A stretch of 59,760 nt of DNA from JAJTCH01 sp040386195 (GTDB lineage: Bacteria; Pseudomonadota; Alphaproteobacteria; Rickettsiales; UBA1997). Where the stretch lies: assembly GCA_040386195.1 (NCBI GenBank), contig JAZKFV010000009.1:1-59760 (forward strand). Reading direction: 5' to 3'. The notes under the pieces are model-generated. The model ran no database searches and was not told the DNA's origin. It worked only from the letters and a program-made list of their open reading frames with translations. The stretch's first letter is position 1. Each line of letters begins with the position of its first letter. This document shows, piece after piece, positions 52,282 to 59,760 of the stretch. Position numbers and translations under genes: made by a program.

Positions 52282-54525
52282 CTACTTCTTCAAATCAAAC
52301 CGATCTGCGTTCATAACTTTTGTCCAAGCTTTGACAAAATCTTTTACGAATTTTTCTTTATTATTATCCTCAGCATAAACTTCAGCAACGGCGCGAAGTT
52401 CGGAATTGGAGCCGAAGACTAAATCAGTTGGAGTGGCCTGCCATTTAAGCTCGCCGGTTTTTCTGTCGCGGCCTTCATAGATGCTTTCTGATTTTTCAGA
52501 TTTGCTCCATTTAGTTGACATATCCAAAAGATTGACGAAGAAATCATTGGATAAAACTCCAGGTTTTTTGGTGAAAACTCCATAGTTGGAATTATCGGAA
52601 TTGGTATTTAAAACTCTCATTCCACCAATTAACGCAGTCATTTCTGGCACGGTTAAATTTAGCATATAAGCACGATCGATAAGGGCATTTACTGGCGAGA
52701 TAGAATTATCTTTGCTGTAGTAATTTCTAAATCCGTCGGCTTTTGGTTCTAAAACTGCAAAAGTTTTTGGATCAGTTTGCGCTTGTGATGCATCAGTGCG
52801 TCCAATTGTAAATGGCACTTTCACATTCACTCCAGCATCCTGTGCAGCCTTTTCAACCGCAGCTGATCCGCCCAAAACAATCACGTCAGCCAGAGAAACT
52901 TTTTTGCCGCCGCTTAATGATTTATTAAAGTTTTTTTGAACTTTTTCTAAAACATTTAAGGCTTTGGCTAGTTCGTCAGGATTATTCGCTGCCCAGTTTT
53001 TTTGCGGTTCTAAACGCAATCTTCCACCATTTGCACCGCCACGCATATCAGTTATGCGATAGCTTGAAGCCGCAGCCCAAGCAGTTTTAACCAACTCTGG
53101 CACGGTTAATCCTGATTTTAGAATTTGGGTTTTTAGCTGAGCAATTTCTTGTGAGCCAATTAATTTATAATCAGCTTTTGGAATTGGATCTTGCCAAGAT
53201 AAAACTTGTTTCGGCGCATCTTTGCCAATGTATCTAGCGCTTGGGCCCATATCGCGGTGGGTTAGTTTGAACCATGCGCTGGCAAATGCTTTTTCAAATT
53301 CTTTTGGATTATCCAAAAAGCGTTTGGAAATAATTTTATACTGCGGATCCATCTTCAAAGATAAATCCGTTGTCAACATTACTGGCGGATGTTTTTTAGA
53401 AACATCAAAAGCGTCTGGAACTAAATCAGCAGCTTTGTTATCTTTTGGAACCCACTGAATTGCACCGCCCGGGCTTTTGGTTTTTACCCAATCATAGGTG
53501 AAAAGATTGTGCAAATAACCCATTGTCCAAGCAGTTGGATTGGCAGTCCACGCGCCTTCCAAACCGCTGGTGATGGCATCTTGGCCTTTGCCAGTTTTGC
53601 ATTTGTTCTTCCAACCAAAACCTTGCTCTTCAATCGTTCCGCCAGCTGGTTCAACGCCCACACATTTTTCTGGTTTATTAGCTCCGTGAGTTTTACCAAA
53701 AGTGTGTCCACCCGCAATCAACGCCACAGTTTCTTCGTCATTCATCGCCATGCGACCAAATGTTTCACGAATTTGTGCCGCCGCAGCAATTGGATCTCCG
53801 CTGCCATTCGGGCCTTCTGGGTTAACATAAATTAAACCCATTGTGGTGGCACCAAGTGGTTTTTGTAATTTACCTTTATGATCAAAACGATCGCTTGCCA
53901 TAAATTTATCTTCTGGGCCCCAATAAACTAAATCTGGCTCCCAGTCGTCAGCTCTTCCACCTGCAAAACCAAGAGTTTTAAAGCCCATTGATTCCATTGC
54001 CACATTGCCTGAAAGCACCATTAAATCTGCCCAAGAAATTGCGTTGCCATATTTCTTTTTGACTGGCCACAACAACCGGCGCGCTTTGTCTAAATTAGCA
54101 TTATCCGGCCAGCTATTCAGCGGCTCAAATCTTTGTTGCCCACCACCAGCGCCGCCTCTGCCATCTTCACTGCGATAAGTGCCAGCACTATGCCAAGCCA
54201 TACGAATAAAGAATGGAGCATAAGTTCCATAATCCGCTGGCCACCAATCTTCAGAAGTGGTCATCACTTTTTTGATGTCATTTTTAACTGCGTTTAAATC
54301 CAACTTAGCAAATTCTTGAGCATAATCAAAATTTTCACCCAAAGGGTTTGATTCCTTTGCCTGTGCACGTAGCGGCGAAAGATTAACTTTATTTGGCCAC
54401 CAAAATTCATTAGATTTAGCCTCATATTTAGCCGCTTCTTTTTTAGAAACATCGCCGTGATTTTGCCCAGTTGAACATCCGGCGAAAGCCAAAGAGGTGA
54501 TGATAAGAAATTTATTGATTTGCAT
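52282..54525 (-). CDS. katG: Catalase-peroxidase with lipoprotein signal peptide
   Basis: This 747-residue bifunctional haem enzyme removes hydrogen peroxide. Distal residues R108, W111 and H112 are in FFIRMAWHSAG. Y233 (MGLIYVNPEGPNG) and M259 (GRMAMNDEE) complete the Trp-Tyr-Met crosslink with W111, and H274 in GGHTFGKTH is the haem ligand. Spacing matches M. tuberculosis KatG. The N-terminus MQINKFLIITSLAFAGCSTG is a lipobox, with Cys17 followed by Ser, which predicts an outer-membrane-anchored periplasmic enzyme. Most KatG proteins are cytoplasmic. The C-terminal inactive haem domain is complete. Confidence 0.96.
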   Translation of the reverse strand: MQINKFLIITSLAFAGCSTGQNHGDVSKKEAAKYEAKSNEFWWPNKVNLSPLRAQAKESNPLGENFDYAQEFAKLDLNAVKNDIKKVMTTSEDWWPADYGTYAPFFIRMAWHSAGTYRSEDGRGGAGGGQQRFEPLNSWPDNANLDKARRLLWPVKKKYGNAISWADLMVLSGNVAMESMGFKTLGFAGGRADDWEPDLVYWGPEDKFMASDRFDHKGKLQKPLGATTMGLIYVNPEGPNGSGDPIAAAAQIRETFGRMAMNDEETVALIAGGHTFGKTHGANKPEKCVGVEPAGGTIEEQGFGWKNKCKTGKGQDAITSGLEGAWTANPTAWTMGYLHNLFTYDWVKTKSPGGAIQWVPKDNKAADLVPDAFDVSKKHPPVMLTTDLSLKMDPQYKIISKRFLDNPKEFEKAFASAWFKLTHRDMGPSARYIGKDAPKQVLSWQDPIPKADYKLIGSQEIAQLKTQILKSGLTVPELVKTAWAAASSYRITDMRGGANGGRLRLEPQKNWAANNPDELAKALNVLEKVQKNFNKSLSGGKKVSLADVIVLGGSAAVEKAAQDAGVNVKVPFTIGRTDASQAQTDPKTFAVLEPKADGFRNYYSKDNSISPVNALIDRAYMLNLTVPEMTALIGGMRVLNTNSDNSNYGVFTKKPGVLSNDFFVNLLDMSTKWSKSEKSESIYEGRDRKTGELKWQATPTDLVFGSNSELRAVAEVYAEDNNKEKFVKDFVKAWTKVMNADRFDLKK

Positions 54526-54605
54526 AATTTATTTTACTTTTGTTGATATAAACAAAACCCGCAGCCAAACCTATAAGACGATTTTTGACAAGTAAAATAG
54601 AAATT

Positions 54606-54624
54606 AGTTATCGTCTTGATAACT
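54606..54624. promoter_or_regulatory. Candidate operator between katG and the secreted hydrolase
   Basis: AGTTATC-GTCTT-GATAACT is a perfect 7-bp inverted repeat with a 5-bp spacer. It is 81 bp upstream of katG and 40 bp upstream of the divergent hydrolase gene. It is about the right size for a dimeric regulator. It does not match the OxyR pattern well, so I do not name the protein. Confidence 0.5.
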
Positions 54625-54663
54625 TTTGTTTATGATACATTTTTTCAACTTAAAATTTAAATT

Positions 54664-55902
54664 ATGAAAAAACTAACCGCATTATTATTGCTAGTTTTTT
54701 ACTTAACAATTTCCAATTCAACTTTGGCGCAAACGCCAGCGCGCCTGCAAAAAACTGCAATTGGCGGCGATTTATATAATTTTGAAAATTACAAATCTTT
54801 TGACGAATATGCTTTAAAATATCGCAGCTACATCACAAAAATGCGCCCAAATCTAAATGCTGACGAAGTGGCTAATTTAGCGCCTTTAACTCTGAGAAAA
54901 ACTAATAAATCTTGCCAAAAAACAATTGGCATTTTATTGATTCATGGACTTGGCGATTCACCATTTTTAATGTCAGATTTAGCCAAAACTATTGCCGACA
55001 ATCAATCTTGCATCACGCTTAAATCTCTAATTTTACCCGGCAACGGCTTGACTGCGGGAGCGTCTTTAGAAGTTAGTGATAAAAATTGGCAAGAGGCGGT
55101 GAATTTTGCAATTGCGGATTTTCAAAATGAAAAAGTTAACGGAATTGTTGCGATTGGCTTTTCAACTGGCGGCGCTTTGGTTTTGAATCAAGTTTTGAAT
55201 CACAATAAAGATATTATTGCCGCCGCTTTTTTCTCGCCGGCTTTTGATATTGGCATTTCCAAAATTCAGGTGATTGGGCTGAAAGCCATTGATTTTATCA
55301 GCAATTTCAAACCCTTGAATTTCTTGGCTTATCAAGCCAAACACGATGATGTTAATATTTATAAATACGAATCATTTTCTTATCGCGGCATTAATAATTT
55401 GTACAAAATTATCCAAATCAATAATCAACTTTTGGCGCAAAATAAAATTATCAATATTCCAACTTTCTTCGCCTTTTCAGATGTTGACAGCACCGTTAAA
55501 TCAGCAACTACAATTGCGTTAATTAATAATAATTTTACTAACGCCCAAGGCATAATTTTTTCTAATGATGGAGTTAAAATTAAGCCCGAAATTACCACTT
55601 TAAAACCAATCAACTTGACTAAAAAAATTATTGATTTATCTCACGGCTCCATACCAATTTCTGGCGCTAATTATTTTTATGGCCACAAAGCCAAAACCAA
55701 TTATGGCTGCTTAAAATATGACACCAAAACCACTCAGGATGAATTTATTTCTTGTAAAAATTTCGATAAAAAATTCTATTATGGCGAAACTACCAAATAT
55801 AATATGGCGACTTATAAAGATCTTTCTCGAATCACTTACAACCCTGATTATAAGGCTGTAGCCACTAAATTGAATGGTTTTATAAATCAGCTTAAAAAAT
55901 AG
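54664..55902 (+). CDS. Secreted alpha/beta hydrolase
   Basis: This 412-residue protein has a signal peptide ending TLAQ (about residue 23). The oxyanion block GILLIHGLGDSPFLMSDLA lies near residue 89 and the nucleophile Ser167 in AIGFSTGGALVLN. A candidate acid is in FAFSDVDSTVKS and a candidate His in IIDLSHGSIP. It resembles lysophospholipase/carboxylesterase-like hydrolases acting in the periplasm or outside the cell. The substrate is unknown. Confidence 0.85.
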   Translation: MKKLTALLLLVFYLTISNSTLAQTPARLQKTAIGGDLYNFENYKSFDEYALKYRSYITKMRPNLNADEVANLAPLTLRKTNKSCQKTIGILLIHGLGDSPFLMSDLAKTIADNQSCITLKSLILPGNGLTAGASLEVSDKNWQEAVNFAIADFQNEKVNGIVAIGFSTGGALVLNQVLNHNKDIIAAAFFSPAFDIGISKIQVIGLKAIDFISNFKPLNFLAYQAKHDDVNIYKYESFSYRGINNLYKIIQINNQLLAQNKIINIPTFFAFSDVDSTVKSATTIALINNNFTNAQGIIFSNDGVKIKPEITTLKPINLTKKIIDLSHGSIPISGANYFYGHKAKTNYGCLKYDTKTTQDEFISCKNFDKKFYYGETTKYNMATYKDLSRITYNPDYKAVATKLNGFINQLKK

Positions 55903-55965
55903 TTGATTGAATTTTCAAAAGTTGCAATTACATTGTGCGACACAAATTTAATTCAAAAACATTAA

Positions 55966-56277
55966 TTGATCTTGACGACAAATCGCAGCCAAATCACATC
56001 ATCATTTTTATCGCTAATTTTGCTGGTCGCCATTTGCTTTGCTTCAATTAGCTTTTCTGGATCTGATTTTAAACATAGTGAAAAAGCCATTTCTGATTTG
56101 GCTGATAAAGAAATTTCAGAAAAAGAAGATTGCCAAAATCTTAAAGAAAAATTTGCCAATTATAATTCCAAAACAACTCGCTTTCCTAAGTTGATGATTG
56201 CTTTGGCTGATTTTAATACCGATCTTTTCACTCAAAAATTTTTCCTCTCAGTTCCAATCTCTCCGCCCAATTCATAA
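55966..56277 (+). CDS. Small hypothetical protein with N-terminal membrane segment
   Basis: This frame of about 103 residues seems to start at TTG 55966 (translated as Met), followed by SSFLSLILLVAICFASISF, a membrane segment or signal. The rest is charged (SEKAISDLADKEISEKEDCQ). Codon use resembles neighbouring genes, which supports a real gene, but the unusual start and short length leave doubt. I do not recognise a family. Confidence 0.45.
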   Translation: MILTTNRSQITSSFLSLILLVAICFASISFSGSDFKHSEKAISDLADKEISEKEDCQNLKEKFANYNSKTTRFPKLMIALADFNTDLFTQKFFLSVPISPPNS

Positions 56278-56352
56278 GTTAAATTTTCAATCTGCAAACC
56301 CTAAAATTCACTCTGATTTATAGGCTTGATATTAACTTACGAACTCAAATTT

Positions 56353-57897
56353 ATGAAATTCTTTTCCAATCTCAAATATGATTTGCCCGCCAGCATAATT
56401 GTCTTTTTCGTGGCGCTGCCTTTGTGTTTGGGCATTGCTTTGGCGTCGGGCGCACCTTTATTTTCAGGCATTATTGCCGGAATTGTGGGCGGCGTTTTAG
56501 TTGGCGCTTTAAGCGGCTCGGCTCTTGGGGTCAGTGGTCCGGCGGCTGGTTTGGCAACAATTGTCTTGGCTTATATTATAACTCTTGGCGGCTCGTGGGA
56601 AGCATTTTTGCTGGTGGTGATGGTTGCCGGAATGATCCAAATTATTATGGGTTTTATCGGGCTGGGCACAATCGCTTATTATTTTCCCTCTTCAGTCATT
56701 AAAGGAATGCTCAGCGGCATTGGCTTGATTATTATCATCAAACAAATTCCGCACAGCATTGGCTATGATTTTAACTCCACGCAAGATTTTAGTTTGGAGA
56801 GTTTGAATCTTGGTTCGTGCATTTTTGATCCACAAACCACCTGCATCTTTTTCAATGAAGGCGCCGCTTTAATCAGCATCATCTCGCTTTTAATGTTAAT
56901 TTTGTGGGAAGGAGTTTTGGCAAAAAAATATCGTTTTTTCAAAGCCGTTCCCGCGCCTTTGGCGATGGTGGTTTTAGGGATTATCTTTACCAATCTTTTC
57001 GCTAACGGCTTTTTGCCATTCACCTTGGCGGCGGAGCATTTAGTTAAAATTCCACTCGCTTCTAATGCTGGTGAATTTTTTGGACAATTTAGTCGCCCAG
57101 ATTTTAGCCAAATTAGTAATCCGCAAATTTATTGGATGGCGCTAGTTTTGGCAATTATCGCCAGTTTAGAAACTTTACTTTCCACCGAAGCTTGCGACAA
57201 ACTTGATCCGCAAAAAAGAGTAACTCCCACCAACCGTGAATTAAAAGCGCAAGGTGTGGGCAATATTATTTCTGGATTGATTGGCGGTTTGCCAATCACC
57301 CAAGTTATCGTGCGCAGCAGTGCCAATGTTACTTTTGGCGCCAAAACCAAACTCTCCGCCATTTTGCACGGTTTGATTTTGCTCGGCGCGATAATTGCCA
57401 TTCCAACTTTGCTTAATATGATTCCGCTGGCAAGTTTGGCGTGCGTTTTATTGGCGGTTGGCTACAAGCTGGCTAAACCAAGTTTGTTCAAGCAAATGTA
57501 TCAGCTCGGCTTTGAACAATTTATTCCGTTTATAATCACAATTGTCACCATGATTTTCACGGATTTATTGACCGGAGTTGGGCTCGGAATGGCGGTAGCC
57601 TTGCTTTATTTGATTTATCATAATTTCTGCAATGCTTATGTGCAGATTAAAGATGATCAAAATCAACCCGATCAGCATATTTTCAAACTAGCTGAGGAAG
57701 TTTCCTTTTTAAATAAAGGTCGCATCTTAAAAATGCTTAGCGAAATTCCTGCTAATTCTAAGGTAATAATTGACGGGCGCGCTTCTAAAGTTATTCATCA
57801 CGATGTGATTGAAATTATCAAAGATTTTCAAATTAGCTCTCCGGCTAAAAATATTACTCTTGAGCTGCAAGGCATTGATCTTGCTAGCTCTAAATAA
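56353..57897 (+). CDS. SulP-family anion transporter, probable bicarbonate transporter
   Basis: From the ATG at 56353 the protein has 514 residues. The SulP signature blocks are present: YDLPASIIVFFVALPLCLGI, ALGVSGPAAGLATIVLAYI, LSTEACDKLDPQKR and TPTNRELKAQGVGNIISGL. A C-terminal cytoplasmic STAS-like segment (KGRILKMLSEIPANSKVIID) follows about 12 membrane segments. Adjacency to a carbonic anhydrase, 29 bp downstream, points to bicarbonate rather than sulfate, as in other SulP-CA pairs and fusions. Confidence 0.9.
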   Translation: MKFFSNLKYDLPASIIVFFVALPLCLGIALASGAPLFSGIIAGIVGGVLVGALSGSALGVSGPAAGLATIVLAYIITLGGSWEAFLLVVMVAGMIQIIMGFIGLGTIAYYFPSSVIKGMLSGIGLIIIIKQIPHSIGYDFNSTQDFSLESLNLGSCIFDPQTTCIFFNEGAALISIISLLMLILWEGVLAKKYRFFKAVPAPLAMVVLGIIFTNLFANGFLPFTLAAEHLVKIPLASNAGEFFGQFSRPDFSQISNPQIYWMALVLAIIASLETLLSTEACDKLDPQKRVTPTNRELKAQGVGNIISGLIGGLPITQVIVRSSANVTFGAKTKLSAILHGLILLGAIIAIPTLLNMIPLASLACVLLAVGYKLAKPSLFKQMYQLGFEQFIPFIITIVTMIFTDLLTGVGLGMAVALLYLIYHNFCNAYVQIKDDQNQPDQHIFKLAEEVSFLNKGRILKMLSEIPANSKVIIDGRASKVIHHDVIEIIKDFQISSPAKNITLELQGIDLASSK

Positions 57898-57926
57898 ATA
57901 AATTTAACAATTAATTCTTAAAAAAT

Positions 57927-58550
57927 ATGTATAGTTTAACCAAAGAAATTCGCGACCAAATGACTCCGCAAGTTGCTGTTCAGTTTCTCAAAGACGGCAA
58001 TCAACGCTTTATCAACAATCTCAAAGTAAATCGCAATTTGCTTCAACAAATGAACGAAACTTCGGAAAGCCAAAATCCTTTCGCCATAATCTTAAGCTGC
58101 ATTGATTCACGCACTTCTGCTGAGTTAATTTTTGATCAAGGATTAGGCGATATTTTTAGCTGCCGAATTGCCGGAAATATTCTCAATGACGATATTATCG
58201 GCAGTATGGAATTTGCCTGCAAAGTTGCTGGAGCCAAACTAATCATGGTTTTGGGTCATACTGAATGCGGCGCAATTAAAGGCGCTTGTGATAATGTTAA
58301 AATGGGAAAATTGACAGGGCTTTTAGAAAAAATCTCGCCCGCGGTAGATTTAGAAAATTCCACCACTACAGATCGCACTTCTAAAAATATCGATTTTGTT
58401 GATAATGTTGCCGCCATTAACGCCCAAATAACTGTCGGTCAAATTACTGAAAAAAGCCCGATTTTAAAGGATATGGTCGATAAAAATGAGATCAAAATTA
58501 TCAGCGGAATTTATGATGTTGGTAATGGCGTGGTGAGTTTTTTTGATTAA
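57927..58550 (+). CDS. Beta-class carbonic anhydrase (second, SulP-linked)
   Basis: This 207-residue enzyme has zinc ligands in LSCIDSRTSAELIFD (C58, D60, R62) and LGHTECGAIKGA (H111, C114). The family blocks DIFSCRIAGN and GSMEFACKVAG are also present. It differs markedly from the carbonic anhydrase at 628-1272 and follows the SulP gene. I infer that it supplies or uses bicarbonate moved by that transporter. Confidence 0.94.
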   Translation: MYSLTKEIRDQMTPQVAVQFLKDGNQRFINNLKVNRNLLQQMNETSESQNPFAIILSCIDSRTSAELIFDQGLGDIFSCRIAGNILNDDIIGSMEFACKVAGAKLIMVLGHTECGAIKGACDNVKMGKLTGLLEKISPAVDLENSTTTDRTSKNIDFVDNVAAINAQITVGQITEKSPILKDMVDKNEIKIISGIYDVGNGVVSFFD

Positions 58551-58555
58551 AAAAA

Positions 58556-59695
58556 CTATAAAACTCGTCTTTTAAAAAACCAACTTGCCAAAAACAAAGT
58601 GGCGCAAGACATTAAAAGTAGCATTCCAAAGTTATAATATAACAATGCAAAGCTTGCGCCCTTATTGAAAATTAATTGCACAATTACCACAAAATGGTGA
58701 ATGGGATTAATGAACTCACAAATGTTTTGCATCCAAATTGGCATATTGACGAAAGGCACTGAGAAGCCCGAAGTTAGAATGATCGGAATTAGAAAAAAGA
58801 ACGAACCAAGCGTTGCCTGCTGTTGATTATTCGACATTGAAGAAATGAAAAGCCCAATGCTGACCATCGAAATTAAATAGAGAAAAATTCCCAGAAACAT
58901 AAAAATTATATTGCCATAAAAAGGTACAATTGAACTGATAATGCAAAAAATTATTACACCTTGCACCATTCCAATTGCTAGGTTGGCACCAATTTTCCCT
59001 AAGATAATTTCAATTGGACTTAACGGCGAAACGATGAGTTGATCAAATGTTCCCAGCTCTCTTTCTCTAGCAATTGAAAGCGCAGAAACACTCAAAATTG
59101 AAGTAGATAAAATCAATCCCATCAATGACGGAATGATAAACCATTTATAATTAAGATTAGGATTGAACCAATTGCGATTGATAATTTCTGACCTCACCGC
59201 GCCAATTGGGGCAATGTTTTTCGGCTTAAATTCCATTTTGGTTGCAACCGCATTTTGCACAATTGCACCAACATAACCGCTGACAATTTCTGCTGAATTT
59301 AATCTTCGACCATCAAATAAAAGTTGCACATCGCCGGTTTTTCCTGCTTCAATTTTTCGCGAAAAATCTGAGGCAAAAATCATCGCGCCAATAACTTCTT
59401 GATTATCAATCATCGTGGTAATTTCATCATAATTTTTCACTTCAATTAATTTGGTGAAATATTCTTTTGAGCCAACAACTTGGTTTATAACCTCACGGCT
59501 GTAGCTTCCGCCATCTTGGTTCAAAACCGCCATTTTGATATTAAACACATCTAAAGTTGCCACTGATGCAAAAAGTATCAGCTGAATTATTGGCGGCGCA
59601 ATTAATGAAAAACGTGATTTTTTATCTTTGAGTAGAACGATTAATTCTTTCAAAATTAATGCTTTGATTTTTCGCCAAGCTTTGATGATTTTCAT
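58556..59695 (-). CDS. ABC-2 type transporter permease
   Basis: This 379-residue permease has an N-terminal helix (FSLIAPPIIQLILFASVATL), a large extracytoplasmic domain with FDGRRLNSAEIVSGY, and five C-terminal helices. The ABC-2 block RERELGTFDQLIVSPLSPIE and FFLIPIILTSGFSVPFVNMP are typical of YhhJ/YbhR-like exporters. The ATPase and HlyD-like partners would be upstream on the minus strand, beyond the right edge of the window. The 59 bp upstream of the start hold another repeat. Confidence 0.92.
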   Translation of the reverse strand: MKIIKAWRKIKALILKELIVLLKDKKSRFSLIAPPIIQLILFASVATLDVFNIKMAVLNQDGGSYSREVINQVVGSKEYFTKLIEVKNYDEITTMIDNQEVIGAMIFASDFSRKIEAGKTGDVQLLFDGRRLNSAEIVSGYVGAIVQNAVATKMEFKPKNIAPIGAVRSEIINRNWFNPNLNYKWFIIPSLMGLILSTSILSVSALSIARERELGTFDQLIVSPLSPIEIILGKIGANLAIGMVQGVIIFCIISSIVPFYGNIIFMFLGIFLYLISMVSIGLFISSMSNNQQQATLGSFFFLIPIILTSGFSVPFVNMPIWMQNICEFINPIHHFVVIVQLIFNKGASFALLYYNFGMLLLMSCATLFLASWFFKRRVL

Positions 59696-59713
59696 ATGAA
59701 TAATAATTTTCTG

Positions 59714-59742
59714 GATTGCCGCGCTGCGCTCGCAATGACGAT
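59714..59742. repeat. Second dispersed repeat type (GCGCTGCGCTCGCAATGACG core)
   Basis: TGGATTGCCGCGCTGCGCTC followed by GCAATGACG lies upstream of the ABC-2 permease gene at the window edge. The CGCTGCGCTC and AATGACG layout parallels the main repeat family but with different sequence. Only one copy is in view, so its repeat nature is inferred from this resemblance. Confidence 0.4.
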
Positions 59743-59760
59743 GTTTTGTTTTTTGTATTA

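Overview
The window reads as a stretch of an AT-rich alphaproteobacterial chromosome carrying one large accessory island. The alphaproteobacterial call rests on the style of ribosomal protein L31 (STWGKEGDT and HPAW motifs), the mreBC and ftsY sequences, and on the gene content. Biosynthetic genes (leuA, argB, aroQ, pyrB, pssA) argue against a strongly reduced obligate parasite. I cannot assign a genus. TGA is used as a normal stop (for example rlmN and recO).

Region 1 (1-25.6 kb) is a housekeeping backbone of tightly packed single-copy genes: pth, a beta carbonic anhydrase, tkt, a ParDE-like toxin pair, pssA-aroQ, mreBC-leuA, an LD-carboxypeptidase, an inositol-monophosphatase family enzyme, a thiolase, pstS, recO, rlmN, a YefM-YoeB pair, ruvB, an ABC-2 exporter with pyrB embedded in it, dprA, ftsY, ruvX, gatC, a sugar-phosphate nucleotidyltransferase, a Fur-box cupredoxin, rpmE, a BioH-like hydrolase and argB. 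A dispersed palindromic repeat (core CCTTCGCT..GCTCAGGATGAC) sits between several of these genes, and in recO it supplies the stop codon.

Region 2 (25.9-47.4 kb) looks like an integrated island. It begins at a tRNA-Ser(GCU) gene and ends near a broken copy of that tRNA's 3' end. It contains two identical 473-bp IS200-type segments in direct orientation about 20 kb apart and a nested pile of decayed insertion sequences (an IS5-family element inside an IS1380-family element, next to IS3 and IS5 fragments). At its centre is a divergent 14-kb gene cluster (28.5-42.6 kb) whose codon use is visibly more A/T- and ATA/AGA-rich than the backbone. The minus-strand arm encodes an SRPBCC protein, a histidine-rich membrane protein, a membrane fatty-acid desaturase/hydroxylase, a fusion of a class III aminotransferase with a cyanobacterial-type acyl-ACP reductase, an N-acyltransferase of the bacterial ceramide synthase (bCerS) type, and an ABC ATPase. 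The plus-strand arm encodes a DUF1302-type outer-membrane barrel, an FtsX/MacB-type permease, a LolA-like periplasmic protein, an acyl carrier protein, a ketoacyl synthase and an extended SDR. Together these suggest a pathway that builds an acyl chain on its own ACP, reduces it to an aldehyde, aminates it to a fatty amine, N-acylates it to a ceramide-like amide, modifies the chain, and carries the lipid across the envelope. The product is inferred, not shown.

Region 3 (47.4-59.8 kb) returns to backbone-like genes with some accessory ones: a nuclease-like SEC-C protein, an ogt gene with an in-frame TGA, a GFA-family protein, a GNAT enzyme, a methyltransferase, a catalase-peroxidase with a lipoprotein signal, a secreted hydrolase, a SulP transporter paired with a second beta carbonic anhydrase, and an ABC-2 permease at the right edge.
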